Positions 25,584 to 34,005 are shown, counted from the first letter of the stretch. The stretch is 64,000 bases of DNA from JBNLBS01 sp050303415 (GCA_050303415.1 JBNLBS010000019.1:16545-80544), one strand, 5' to 3'. Made by a program: numbers and translations. The notes: generated by a model from the sequence alone, not told the origin.

Positions 25584-28500
25584 ATGCTGGCAGCTCTTGT
25601 ACGTTTCTCCATTCGTTTCTACGGTATAGTCATTGCCTTTGCGGTACTGATTCTGCTTTACGGTGTTTTTCGTTTTTCTTCAGCCGGTCTGGATATTTTT
25701 CCGGAATTTTCACCCAAGCAGGTGATTATTCAGACAGAATCGCCGGGACTGTCTTCCGAACAGGTGGAAATTCTAGTTTCACAGCAGATCGAAACCGCCA
25801 TCAGCGGTTTGATCGGACTCAAGTCGATACGCTCGGAATCCATTCAGGGCTTGTCTATCGTTACCGCCACCTTTGACGAACACAGTGATATCTATAGAAA
25901 CCGGCAACTGGTCAGCGAAAGATTGCTCAGTATTGCCGAACAATTACCGGACGGTGTCGCCACACCGGTTCCCGTCCCCTTATCCTCCTCCTCTGCCACG
26001 GTACTGACCATCGGCTTACGTTCCGACAGTAAAAGCCTGATGGCTTTACGCAGCCTGGTGGACTGGACCATCGTACCACGTTTAATGGCTGTATCCGGTG
26101 TATCAGATGTCAATGTTTTCGGCGGCGAAATCCAACAACTGCAAATTCAGCTCGATCCGGTTCAACTGCACCGCTTTAATTTATCCGTCGACGAAGTAAT
26201 CCGGGCCGCCTCACAGGCCGGGCAGATTCAGGGCGGCGGTTTTATCGAAAACAGCAACCAGCGCTTTACCGTACAGGTAACCGGACAACCGACCAGCCCT
26301 GAACAATTCAAAAAAATAATCATCCGCCATCAACAAGGCCAGCACCTTACCCTGGGGGATATCAGTCATATTCAATATGCCGCCGAACCGCCTATTGGCG
26401 CCGCGCAAATAATGGGCAAACCGGGTATTGTGATGATGGTCATCGGTCAATACGGTGCCAACACCCTGTCCGTATCCAGACAAGTAGAACAGGCATTAAC
26501 CGAATTTGACCGAATTTTTAAACAGCAGGATATTCAATTTTATTCGCATTTATTTCGTCCTGCCGACTATATTGAACGCTCGGTCAGTAACCTGTCCGGC
26601 CACCTATTGATAGGCGGTCTGTTTGTATTAATTATTTTGTATCTGTTTTTATTTAACTTCCGTACCGCCTTTATTTCCGCCGTCGCCATCCCATTGTCTT
26701 TAGTCAGTGCAATTATAATTCTGCTGGAAACAGGGGTTAATCTGAATATTATGGTATTGGGCGGATTGGCGATAGCACTGGGTGAAGTCGTCGATGACGC
26801 CATTATCGATACTGAAAATATTTTTCGCCGGCTGCGGGAAAATCGACTGCTAAAACAGCCCTTACCCATTGCCGAAGTGGTTTACAAAGCCTCAATGGAA
26901 GTCCGCAGCTCAGTGGTTTATGCCAGCTTTATCGTAGCCTTGGTATTCGTGCCGTTATTAACCCTTAGCGGGGTTGCCGGACGCCTGTTTGCACCGTTGG
27001 GCATGTCCTATATTCTGGCGATACTAATGTCGTTACTGGTCGCCCTGTCGTTAACACCGGCCTTGTGTTATCTGTTACTTGGCCAAAATCTCAACGATCA
27101 GGACGAACCGCCGATGATCAGCCGTATCAAACCTTATTATTTGCGTTTGCTACAGGGTACATTTGATCATTTTAAAACTGTTGCCATTAGTTGCGTTGCC
27201 ATCTGCGTTTTAGGCTTATTGTCATTTTTGTTTATCGACAGCAAATTTCTGCCCGAACTGCGCGAAGGCCATTATATAGTTCACACTACCAGTATCCCCG
27301 GCACCTCATTACAGGAATCCATTCGTCAAGGCTCAAAACTGACCGAACAGTTTGTAAAAATTGACGGTATCGAATCGGTCTCGCAATGGGCCGGCCGCGC
27401 CGAACGCGGAGCCGATACCTACGGCAGCCATTACAGCGAATACGAAGTACGTTTAAAACCGATGTCAGGCAGCGAACAACAACACGTGCTCGATCAGCTC
27501 AGAGAAATCCTGTCCGGTTTTCCAGGCATCTTGTATGAAGCCAACACCTTTTTAACCGAACGCGTTGATGAAACCATTTCCGGCTACACTTCACCGGTGG
27601 TGGTTAACGTTTATGGTAATGACCTCCCAACCATAGACAACAAAGCCCAAGCCATAGCAGAAATTATGCGCACCATACCCGGCGCGGCTGATGTGCAACT
27701 GCGATCTCCGCCCGGCACCCCGCTGCTACAAATCCAACTGGATATGGATAAGCTTAACCTGTGGGGAATACGCCCGGCGCAGGTAGTTAATACCATACAA
27801 GCCGCCTACGAAAGTAAAGTGGTGGGTAAAAACCTGCAAGGCAATCGTATTTATCCCATTGCCGTTGCACTGACACCGGAGCTTAGACAACGTCCCGAAG
27901 TCATTGGTCAACTGCCTATTCGTTCTATTAGCGGGCAACTCATCCGCCTTGAACAGATTGCCGATATTAAACACACCGCCAGCCGTTACAATATTCTGCA
28001 CCAAGGCGCTCAAAGACGGCAAACAGTCACCGCGAATGTGATTAATGCAGACCTGGATGAATTTATGCATACGTTAAAACAGCGCGTACTGCATGAAGTC
28101 AGTTTTCCGGCCAATATTTATCCGGAATTTACCGGTGCCGCCGTCGAGCAGGCAGAGGCACGCAAGGATTTAATTCTGCATTCCTTAATGGCCGGTGCCG
28201 GAGTATTGATTTTTATTTATATTGCCTTGGGCAGTGTGCGCCATGTTGCGCTGACACTGGCAAACCTTCCATTCTCATTAATAGGCGGCGTAGCAGCCGT
28301 TATCCTGACCGGTGCCACCCTGTCAGTTGGTTCCATCGTCGGCTTTGTTACACTGTTCGGCATCACCGTACGCAACAGTATTATGCTGCTGTCTCATTTT
28401 CGCCATTTGGTCGAAGAGGAACAATTACCCTGGAACCAATCCACCGCCATACGCGGCGCCCAGGAAAGGCTTCCATCTATATTAATGACCGCACTGGTAA

Positions 28501-28664
28501 CCGCCCTGGCCATGTTCCCAATCGCCTTTAATAGCGATAACCCCGGGCGGGAAATCATGGGGCCCATGGCCGCCATTATTATCGGCGGGCTGTTTTCCTC
28601 AACCCTATTAAACCTGTTATTGCTACCGGTTATATTGGTGCGCTATGGACAGTTTAAAAGATAG
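25584..28664 (+). CDS. CusA/CzcA-type heavy-metal RND efflux permease
   Basis: A proton-driven inner-membrane trimeric pump of the HME subfamily. The 1026-aa protein has the internal duplication, large periplasmic loops, and membrane helix 4 with the relay motif GEVVDDAIIDTENIFRRL (paired aspartates). Near the start it has FSPKQVIIQTESPGLSSEQVE, and in the second half AGAGVLIFIYIALGSVRHVALTLANLPFSLIGG, both CzcA-like. The substrate metal is uncertain because I cannot place a CusA methionine triad by eye. It forms an operon with the adaptor upstream and overlaps the hydrolase gene downstream by 20 bases. Confidence 0.92.
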   Translation: MLAALVRFSIRFYGIVIAFAVLILLYGVFRFSSAGLDIFPEFSPKQVIIQTESPGLSSEQVEILVSQQIETAISGLIGLKSIRSESIQGLSIVTATFDEHSDIYRNRQLVSERLLSIAEQLPDGVATPVPVPLSSSSATVLTIGLRSDSKSLMALRSLVDWTIVPRLMAVSGVSDVNVFGGEIQQLQIQLDPVQLHRFNLSVDEVIRAASQAGQIQGGGFIENSNQRFTVQVTGQPTSPEQFKKIIIRHQQGQHLTLGDISHIQYAAEPPIGAAQIMGKPGIVMMVIGQYGANTLSVSRQVEQALTEFDRIFKQQDIQFYSHLFRPADYIERSVSNLSGHLLIGGLFVLIILYLFLFNFRTAFISAVAIPLSLVSAIIILLETGVNLNIMVLGGLAIALGEVVDDAIIDTENIFRRLRENRLLKQPLPIAEVVYKASMEVRSSVVYASFIVALVFVPLLTLSGVAGRLFAPLGMSYILAILMSLLVALSLTPALCYLLLGQNLNDQDEPPMISRIKPYYLRLLQGTFDHFKTVAISCVAICVLGLLSFLFIDSKFLPELREGHYIVHTTSIPGTSLQESIRQGSKLTEQFVKIDGIESVSQWAGRAERGADTYGSHYSEYEVRLKPMSGSEQQHVLDQLREILSGFPGILYEANTFLTERVDETISGYTSPVVVNVYGNDLPTIDNKAQAIAEIMRTIPGAADVQLRSPPGTPLLQIQLDMDKLNLWGIRPAQVVNTIQAAYESKVVGKNLQGNRIYPIAVALTPELRQRPEVIGQLPIRSISGQLIRLEQIADIKHTASRYNILHQGAQRRQTVTANVINADLDEFMHTLKQRVLHEVSFPANIYPEFTGAAVEQAEARKDLILHSLMAGAGVLIFIYIALGSVRHVALTLANLPFSLIGGVAAVILTGATLSVGSIVGFVTLFGITVRNSIMLLSHFRHLVEEEQLPWNQSTAIRGAQERLPSILMTALVTALAMFPIAFNSDNPGREIMGPMAAIIIGGLFSSTLLNLLLLPVILVRYGQFKR

Positions 28665-29364
28665 TCTCAGCCCGATTGAACAAAACTGCGAGAGTATAAT
28701 CCTGCTCCATGGACTGGCCCGGACTTATCGCTGTATGAACAAAGCAGCGCATATTTTTTCTTCTTACGGCTACCATGTCATCAATGTCAGTTATCCGTCC
28801 AGGCGTAAAACCATTGAGCAGCTTGCAATAGAAGCGATCAAACCAGCGATTGAAGAGGCCGAACAAAAACACTGCCGGCGCATACATTTTTTAACCCATT
28901 CCATGGGCGGTATACTGCTGCGTTATTATTTATCAAAAAAAACGGTTAAGAATTTGGGCCGCACCGTCATGCTGGCACCCCCCAACCGAGGCAGCGAAAT
29001 AGTCGACAAAATAGGCCACTGGAAATTATTTTATCTATGCAACGGCCCCGCCGGTTTGCAACTGGGAACCGATCAAAACAGCATACCCAGGCAACTAGGC
29101 GAATTAAACTTTGAAACCGGCATTATCACCGGCAACAAAAGCTGGAATCCATTATTATCCGACTTAATTTCAGATGCCAATGACGGCAAGGTATCGGTCA
29201 GCAGCGCCAGACTTGAAGGCATGAAAGATTTTCTGCTGCTGCCCTATTCCCACACATTTATCATGCAACATAAGTCAGTAATCGAACAGGCTCTATATTT
29301 TATTCAGCAGGGTTGTTTTGATCATAAACAATTATTTGGCAACGATACTATAAAGAATATTTGA
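28645..29364 (+). CDS. Alpha/beta-fold lipase-like hydrolase
   Basis: This 239-aa protein has the fold's features in order: the oxyanion region IILLHGLARTYRCM (about residue 20), the nucleophile elbow HFLTHSMGGILLRYYL with serine in HSMGG, MLAPPNRGSEIVD, and a late histidine in LLPYSHTFIM. An acidic triad member probably lies in DANDGKVSV. It resembles DUF676/PGAP1-like esterases common next to transport genes; the substrate is unknown. No signal peptide is evident. The start lies within the last codons of the RND gene, implying coupling. Confidence 0.85.
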   Translation: MDSLKDSLSPIEQNCESIILLHGLARTYRCMNKAAHIFSSYGYHVINVSYPSRRKTIEQLAIEAIKPAIEEAEQKHCRRIHFLTHSMGGILLRYYLSKKTVKNLGRTVMLAPPNRGSEIVDKIGHWKLFYLCNGPAGLQLGTDQNSIPRQLGELNFETGIITGNKSWNPLLSDLISDANDGKVSVSSARLEGMKDFLLLPYSHTFIMQHKSVIEQALYFIQQGCFDHKQLFGNDTIKNI

Positions 29365-29438
29365 TCGGTGACGACATAAAATTCATCATCATATAAATGA
29401 CATTCATTTTGAAAAAAATTGGGGCAAAGGAGTAGGTT

Positions 29439-29615
29439 TTGAGTAAGGCAATATTTATGGAGAAAATATTGACAAGCATTTTTAATAACATGCCAAAACA
29501 TAATGCCGGATATCTTCGTCAGCCTACGAGCAGCCTCGTATTCAAAGTCACGATCGAATATACTTCACCGGATACGGTATTTCTCAGGCACCATTATCGT
29601 CATGGTTTTTTATAA
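29439..29615 (+). CDS. Possible 58-aa protein, TTG start
   Basis: A TTG codon preceded by a very good ribosome site (AAAGGAG, six bases away) opens a 58-codon frame (MSKAIFMEKILTSIFNN..., ending HHYRHGFL). The alternative first ATG is at 29457. I recognise no family, and codon choice alone cannot confirm it. The rest of the gap between the hydrolase and the chemoreceptor (29,616-29,771) shows no clear promoter or terminator. Confidence 0.3.
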   Translation: MSKAIFMEKILTSIFNNMPKHNAGYLRQPTSSLVFKVTIEYTSPDTVFLRHHYRHGFL

Positions 29616-29771
29616 TTCAGTTTTGCCTAAATTGATCCGTTTAAATGTAGATCGAAATCTACGTTTGAATTCCTTTTATATAAGCATTTTGCTAATCGAG
29701 GAAGGTTATAGTTTTTAGATAAAAAACCGGCCGGATCAATACATCGTTTATTAATTTTTAAAGAGACTTAT

Positions 29772-32105
29772 ATGAAAATAAAGCACAAACTCACACTTGG
29801 CACAGTTTTGTTAACCCTTTTTTCAACAATTGCCGCCTGCGTGGGTTTAGGCTGGCTTGCAATACAGTCATCCAACGAAACATTACGCTCCGAAGCAATG
29901 CGCCACATGGTCTCTGTTCGTGAAATCAATAAATTACGGATTGAACAATATTTTAAACAAATAAACAACCAGCTACTGACCTTGGCTAATGACCGTATGA
30001 TCATAGATGCCGCCAATAGTTTTAAAGCTGCAACCGCTAGTCTGGATAATGAATTCATGCCAAATACAACAAGCGGCTTGCGCGAACAGTTAAGCCAATA
30101 TTACACGCGCCAGTTTGCTGTTGAATACAACAAACAAAACGACAGCCAACAGCAGATCAATACCCGCTCGTTTTTAGAAAGATTAGACTCTACCGGTACC
30201 ACCCTGCAATACCTGTATATTCAAAACAACCGTCATCCATTAGGAGGTAAAGATGCTTTAATGCAAGCCGATGACGGAAGCCAATATAGTCAACTGCATG
30301 GTTTGTACCACCCACACATTAGAGACTACCTGAAGAAATTCGGTTATTACGATATTTTTATCGTGGATCCAGATACCGGAATGGTCGTTTATTCGGTTTT
30401 TAAAGAAATCGATTTTGCAACCTCACTCAAAAACGGTTCTTTTGCTAAATCCGGGCTGGGTAAAGCATTCGAACGGGCTAACAGGCTTTCCTCACCAAGT
30501 ACTGTGCTGGAAGATTTTGAGCCCTATGCACCGTCTTACGACTCGTCCGCAGCTTTCATGGCGACGCCTATTTTTGACCACGGCCAAAAAGTTGCCATTC
30601 TTATTTTCCAAATGCCAATCGATAAAATCAACAATATAATGACGAATAACGGCAACTGGGAATCTGTCGGCATGGGAAAATCGGGCGAGTCCTATATAGT
30701 TGGCGCCGATTTTAAAACCCGCAGTATGAGTCGATTTTTAATTGAAGACAAACCCGGCTATCTTCAAGCGTTAGAGAAAACCGGGGTTGACAAACAAATC
30801 ACCAATACGATCAGCAGCAAAAACTCCAATATCGGCCTGCAATCTGTTCGAACTAAAGGTGTGCAAGCCGCGTTGTCCGGCATATCGGGAAGTGATATTT
30901 TTACCGACTATCGCGGCGTATCGGTTTTATCAGCCTATGCGCCACTCAATATATTCGGCGTTAATTGGGCTATATTGACAGAAATAGATGAAGCCGAAGC
31001 CTTTGCACCGGCAATAAAACTGCAAAATACTATAATTATTGTTGCCTTAGCCGTTCTGGTGGCAGTCGCTATTGTTTCCACTTTTGCCGCAACACTGTTC
31101 ACCAATATATTGTCGCGTCCAATTACTGCATTTAGTAAGGCAATTGAAAAAATCGTAGCAGGTAATCGGATTGATTTAACGCAACGACTGGACACTTCCG
31201 CCAAAGATGAATTTGGTGAGTTGGCCACGCATATTAATCATCTGTTGGTAAAAAAACAGGATGCCGTACATAAAATTCTGGAGGCCAGCAACCAACTGAG
31301 TGCCGCTACTGATAGAGTAATGGCGGTTTCCACTCGAACCCAACAAAATATCTTTGAGCAGCAGCAACAAACCGAATCGGTTGCGACTGCTATGAATGAA
31401 ATGACCGCAACCGTTAACGATGTCGCCAAAAATGCCGCTCAAACTGCAAGCAGAGCAAATGATGGTGACCTACAAGCCCAAAGCGGAAAAAATGATATTT
31501 CCAATACCATTATTTCAATTAACCAGCTCTCTTCTGATATTTCATCAGCCGAAAATGTCGTTAAAGAACTGGAAAAACAAAGTAACGATATTGGCTCGGT
31601 GTTGGATGTTATTAGAGGTATTGCCGAGCAAACCAATCTATTAGCACTGAACGCGGCGATTGAAGCTGCGCGCGCGGGCGAACAAGGCCGTGGCTTTGCC
31701 GTAGTTGCTGATGAAGTTAGAACGCTTGCCAGTCGGACCCAGGTATCCACTGAAGAAATCCAGTCCATGATTGAGAAATTGCAACAAGGTGCTAAAAATA
31801 GTGCCGATGTGATGACCCGAAGCTCACAAAATGCGTTGGAAACAGCCAAGCAGGCTCAAACAGGTCAACAGGCACTGGATAATATTACCGACATGATCGC
31901 AGAAATTAATGACATGACAGCCATGATCGCCAGTGCTTCGGAAGAGCAATCAGCTGTGGCGGAAGAAATTAATGCTAATGTCATCAAGATCAGCAATTAT
32001 GCACAAGAGACATCGGAAGGTAGCCAGGAAACAACCCTCAGCAGCCAGGAAATGCAAAATCTATCTGCCCAGCTGTTAACCACTATGCAAACATTTATTG
32101 TTTAA
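29772..32105 (+). CDS. Methyl-accepting chemotaxis protein
   Basis: This 777-aa chemoreceptor has a first membrane helix (about 9-30), a large periplasmic sensor region (30-415) of dCache-like size with the characteristic middle DYLKKFGYYDIFIVDPDTGMVVYSVFKE, and a second helix (about 416-440). A HAMP domain (LSRPITAFSKAIEKIVAGN) follows, then a cytoplasmic signalling domain with the invariant tip EQTNLLALNAAIEAARAGEQGRGFAVVADEVR. It has no C-terminal CheR/CheB-tethering pentapeptide. The ligand is unknown. It is monocistronic with a hairpin after the stop, and fits a motile cell with the flagellar genes of this window. Confidence 0.95.
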   Translation: MKIKHKLTLGTVLLTLFSTIAACVGLGWLAIQSSNETLRSEAMRHMVSVREINKLRIEQYFKQINNQLLTLANDRMIIDAANSFKAATASLDNEFMPNTTSGLREQLSQYYTRQFAVEYNKQNDSQQQINTRSFLERLDSTGTTLQYLYIQNNRHPLGGKDALMQADDGSQYSQLHGLYHPHIRDYLKKFGYYDIFIVDPDTGMVVYSVFKEIDFATSLKNGSFAKSGLGKAFERANRLSSPSTVLEDFEPYAPSYDSSAAFMATPIFDHGQKVAILIFQMPIDKINNIMTNNGNWESVGMGKSGESYIVGADFKTRSMSRFLIEDKPGYLQALEKTGVDKQITNTISSKNSNIGLQSVRTKGVQAALSGISGSDIFTDYRGVSVLSAYAPLNIFGVNWAILTEIDEAEAFAPAIKLQNTIIIVALAVLVAVAIVSTFAATLFTNILSRPITAFSKAIEKIVAGNRIDLTQRLDTSAKDEFGELATHINHLLVKKQDAVHKILEASNQLSAATDRVMAVSTRTQQNIFEQQQQTESVATAMNEMTATVNDVAKNAAQTASRANDGDLQAQSGKNDISNTIISINQLSSDISSAENVVKELEKQSNDIGSVLDVIRGIAEQTNLLALNAAIEAARAGEQGRGFAVVADEVRTLASRTQVSTEEIQSMIEKLQQGAKNSADVMTRSSQNALETAKQAQTGQQALDNITDMIAEINDMTAMIASASEEQSAVAEEINANVIKISNYAQETSEGSQETTLSSQEMQNLSAQLLTTMQTFIV

Positions 32106-32125
32106 TCATTACTGCGCTTGATATT

Positions 32126-32160
32126 AAAAACGAGGAAAAACAAAATGTTTTCCCTCGTTT
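32126..32160 (+). terminator. Intrinsic terminator after the chemoreceptor gene
   Basis: AAAAACGAGGAAAA, short loop, TTTTCCCTCGTTT: an imperfect hairpin with one bulged base and a short T tail, starting 20 bases after the stop codon. Confidence 0.7.
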
Positions 32161-32167
32161 GGCTATC

Positions 32168-32326
32168 TGGCTTAGTAGAGTGGAAAACGTGGGGTGGAAA
32201 AACGCAGTGCATTCCACCAATCCCACCGACATTGTTTTAGGCATTTGTGGTTACCCAGTGTCGGATTATACCCAAAGGGCACAAGCGCTATCGCTCATCC
32301 AACCTACGCTCCTTCCGGCTTAATGG
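32168..32326. repeat. Dispersed intergenic repeat
   Basis: The stretch from GTGGAAAACGTGGGGTGG through CATTCCACCAATCCCACC and on to ACCCAAAGGGCACAAGCGCT and CATCCAACCTACGCT has the look of a non-coding repeat common between genes in proteobacteria. GGTGGAA / TTCCACC can pair. Only one copy is in this window, so the repeat status is recalled, not shown. Confidence 0.5.
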
Positions 32327-32920
32327 TTAATCCATTCGATTAAGCGCTGAGCTTAATGTTTTTACTGTTTCCAATACCAGTTTACGTTGTGCTTGATCCA
32401 AGGATGAATATAAGGTCATCAGTTCGCGTATATCTTCCGGAAATGACAAGCACAATGGATCGTGCTCAACATGCTGTTCATCCATCCAGCCCTTAGGAAG
32501 TGAAAAATGACTTTCATATTTTCTCGCAATGGTTCTGGAGATGGTTTTAAACGGGTTATCAATAAATAACAAAAGTTTATCAATATCGATGTCTAAAGAG
32601 TGTACGAATTCATTTAATTTTTTTTCCTGGTCTTTGATTTCTTCATAACTATTACACAGGTTTTGATGCCGGATGGCCTGCAGATCCCTGGCATTGGGCC
32701 GAATAGGTCCGAGCCCGAACATCAGCCAGCAGGGTGAACTTTGTGTGGCTTTGGCAATTCGTAATATATCATCCGGCCCCGGGGTTGATATACCGGCTTC
32801 ATAATTACCGATTCGTGATGCGCTCCAGCCCGGTATTTGTTCCAATAGCGCAGCCTGAGTATTAAGCCCGGCCATTTTTCTAGCCATTTTTATCCGTGCC
32901 GCAATCGTTTTTTCGCTCAT
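32327..32920 (-). CDS. XRE-family transcriptional regulator, divergent from the slipin-RtcB locus
   Basis: The first ~65 residues form a helix-turn-helix of the Cro/XRE type (AARIKMARKMAGLNTQAALLE, SASRIGNYEAGISTPGPDDILRIA). The remaining ~130 residues (to LSSALNRMD) contain a coiled-coil-like charged part and no recognised sensor domain. The start is set at the ATG of MSEKTIAAR (197 aa); the frame is open 10 codons further, to a TTG. Its 5' end faces a strong plus-strand promoter 80 bases away, so it is the natural candidate regulator of the RNA/slipin/rtcB locus. This differs from the RtcR/sigma-54 arrangement of enterobacterial rtcBA. Confidence 0.82.
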   Translation of the reverse strand: MSEKTIAARIKMARKMAGLNTQAALLEQIPGWSASRIGNYEAGISTPGPDDILRIAKATQSSPCWLMFGLGPIRPNARDLQAIRHQNLCNSYEEIKDQEKKLNEFVHSLDIDIDKLLLFIDNPFKTISRTIARKYESHFSLPKGWMDEQHVEHDPLCLSFPEDIRELMTLYSSLDQAQRKLVLETVKTLSSALNRMD

Positions 32921-32999
32921 AATTTTGCTTTTTAACCTTGGTGTGAACAATCAATTCATTTATTGGCACAACATTTTACAAGAAACTTGAAAAAAAATA

Positions 33000-33027
33000 T
33001 TGACAATCTTGATTTTAATTTTATAAT
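33000..33027 (+). promoter_or_regulatory. Strong sigma-70 promoter
   Basis: TTGACA (33000-33005), a 16-base spacer and TATAAT (33022-33027): consensus in both boxes. It drives the structured leader RNA that follows and lies in the divergent region facing the XRE gene. Confidence 0.88.
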
Positions 33028-33062
33028 GCCACCAACATTTAATTTATTAGGATTATTCCCTG

Positions 33063-33155
33063 ATGACTTTTAACAACGGAAAACTAAATATACGCAAGCA
33101 GCCGGCAATAGCAATGCTTTATACATTGCATGCTGTTTGTTACAGGTTGAGTTAG
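33063..33155 (+). CDS. Possible 30-aa leader peptide
   Basis: ATG-initiated frame of 30 codons (MTFNNGKLNIRKQ...CYRLS) just after the transcription start, ending exactly at the base of the GGTCTTCC hairpin. AGGA lies about 12 bases upstream, a weak ribosome site. The codon content suggests no obvious amino-acid sensor, and it may be accidental. Confidence 0.25.
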   Translation: MTFNNGKLNIRKQPAIAMLYTLHAVCYRLS

Positions 33156-33212
33156 GTCTTCCGTTTCAGGAAGGCCGTGCAGTTGCCTTCCAACTTATTA
33201 AAGTTTCAGTAG

Positions 33213-33248
33213 AAACCCCGGTTGGATCTCTGCCAACCGGGGTTTTTT
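33213..33248 (+). terminator. Strong intrinsic terminator
   Basis: AAACCCCGGTTGG, loop ATCTCTG, CCAACCGGGGTTT, with the T run continuing: a 13-bp GC-rich stem. It should stop most transcription from the promoter at 33,000 before the tRNA-like sequences, unless it is regulated. Confidence 0.93.
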
Positions 33249-33432
33249 ATTGCCCAAGGACAGGCTACCTACTTTAACCGTTAGTTCTTGAGGTAGATTT
33301 GTCAGTCAGGTTTTGGATGCACTTAACGTGACCGGTATCAGCCTGACCGCAGAATTCAGGTAACTGACATGATTGCAAAAAGCTTGTTGTTATAACTAAA
33401 CATTAATCATCGATAATCCGATGTACCGAATT

Positions 33433-33478
33433 GGACGGATGCTGTTAATCCAGCGGTTCAGGTTCTGTATACCTGTCC
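33433..33478 (+). other. Possible third, degenerate tRNA-like fold
   Basis: GGAC...GTCC encloses two hairpins: GCTG/CAGC and CAGGT-TCTGTAT-ACCTG, the latter with a 7-base loop like a T arm. The stretch GCTGTTAATCC resembles an asparagine-tRNA anticodon arm. This may be a decayed tRNA-like module or chance. The rest of 33,249-33,531 shows no gene. Confidence 0.25.
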
Positions 33479-33531
33479 GGCGCACGATACATTTTGTTGA
33501 CTGTGTACCCGATTAATAGTGGTTCAATAAC

Positions 33532-33604
33532 TCGAGGATAGCTCAATGGGTAGAGCGGTTGACTCATAATCAACTTGTTAAGGGTTCAAGTCCCTTTCTT
33601 CGAT
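33532..33604 (+). tRNA. tRNA-like sequence with CAU anticodon, no encoded CCA
   Basis: A complete cloverleaf fits: acceptor TCGAGGA/TCTTCGA (7 bp with one G-U), D arm GCTC-AATGGGTA-GAGC, anticodon arm GTTGA-CTCATAA-TCAAC with T33 and anticodon CAT, a 5-base variable loop TTGTT, and T arm AAGGG-TTCAAGT-CCCTT. Oddities are a U1-A72 first pair, a T discriminator, and no CCA after it (TCCTGG follows), unlike normal gammaproteobacterial tRNA genes. It is followed three bases later by a second tRNA-like sequence and then by slipin-rtcB. It could be a functional Met/Ile tRNA needing CCA addition, or a mimic; I favour a mimic. Confidence 0.75.
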
Positions 33605-33607
33605 CCT

Positions 33608-33675
33608 GGAAAAGTAGCTCTTGGTGAGCCCGGATGATAAATCCGTTTATGTAGGTTCGAATCCTACCTTTTCAC
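33608..33675 (+). ncRNA. Second tRNA-like sequence with defective anticodon arm
   Basis: A perfect T arm (GTAGG-TTCGAAT-CCTAC) and a six-pair acceptor (GGAAAAG/CTTTTCA, first pair G-A) leave no doubt of tRNA ancestry. The D loop is only five bases (GCTC-TTGGT-GAGC), lacking A14 and A21. The anticodon arm CGGAT-GATAA-ATCCG leaves a 5-base loop; a 7-base loop with T33 (giving GAT) loses the stem. There is no CCA. It cannot be a normal elongator tRNA. Placed in tandem with the CAU cloverleaf, it looks like a deliberate mimic or a decaying copy. Confidence 0.7.
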
Positions 33676-33679
33676 TTTT

Positions 33680-33702
33680 AACCTGCAACACAGGTTTATT
33701 TT
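33680..33702 (+). terminator. Weak terminator-like hairpin after the tRNA-like pair
   Basis: AACCTG-CAACA-CAGGTT followed by TATTTT, five bases after the second tRNA-like sequence. It may define the 3' end of a tandem tRNA-like transcript. Confidence 0.5.
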
Positions 33703-33718
33703 GATCTTCGGATCGTAG

Positions 33719-33933
33719 GGTCGGCGCCAGTCGGCGAATATGGAGTTTGTTTGACAAAGGATGTTGGAGACAACGGCGTATTGGCTTTGCATGGTGTCAG
33801 CCGGATAAAGTTCAGAACAGTTTATTGATACAGGTCCATTCGATGGGCGCGCTTGACAGGATGTCCACATCAGCAAACAGGTCTTTACTTTTTCCGCCAG
33901 ACAACATCCGCCAATAGGTCGTGGCGCCGAACC
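33719..33933. other. Nested long-range inverted repeats before slipin
   Basis: GTCGGCGCCA (33720-33729) pairs with TGGCGCCGA (33922-33930), and inside it GGATGTTG (33759-33766) pairs with CAACATCC (33902-33909). The nesting in the right order suggests a folded RNA of about 210 nt. No supported coding frame lies here. The span 33,934-34,005 holds the slipin ribosome site. Confidence 0.4.
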
Positions 33934-34005
33934 TAAATTTTTACCAATAAGGATTTAAACAATAATACTGCCTTAAAAGGCAACAAAAAGGGAATGGAGG
34001 GAACA

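Larger units (their letters stand above)
33034..33248 (+). ncRNA. Structured leader or small RNA upstream of the tRNA-like genes
   Basis: Between a consensus promoter and a strong intrinsic terminator lies about 215 nt with three strong helices. They are GCAATG/CATTGC (33111-33129), GGTCTTCC/GGAAGGCC (33155-33176) and the terminator stem. GGAAGGC (33169-33175) can instead pair with GCCTTCC (33185-33191), so two helices are mutually exclusive. A 30-codon frame sits at its 5' end. It could be a free small RNA or an attenuated leader of the downstream genes. The boundaries are predicted, not measured. Confidence 0.6.

Noticed and set aside
29503..29718. 71-aa plus-strand frame before the chemoreceptor
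   Set aside because: Weaker start than the overlapping 29,439 frame, and no recognisable features.
32962..32978. Sigma-54-like TTGGCAC...TTTAC upstream of the slipin-rtcB RNA region
   Set aside because: The -12 element lacks GC, and a consensus sigma-70 promoter lies only 20 bases further on; there is no RtcR-type activator nearby.
33664..33876. 70-aa minus-strand open frame upstream of slipin
   Set aside because: No ribosome site or family; it overlaps the second tRNA-like sequence and the long-range inverted repeats.
33034..33933. Retron-like non-coding RNA
   Set aside because: Inverted repeats and a structured RNA are present, but no reverse transcriptase gene lies in the neighbourhood.
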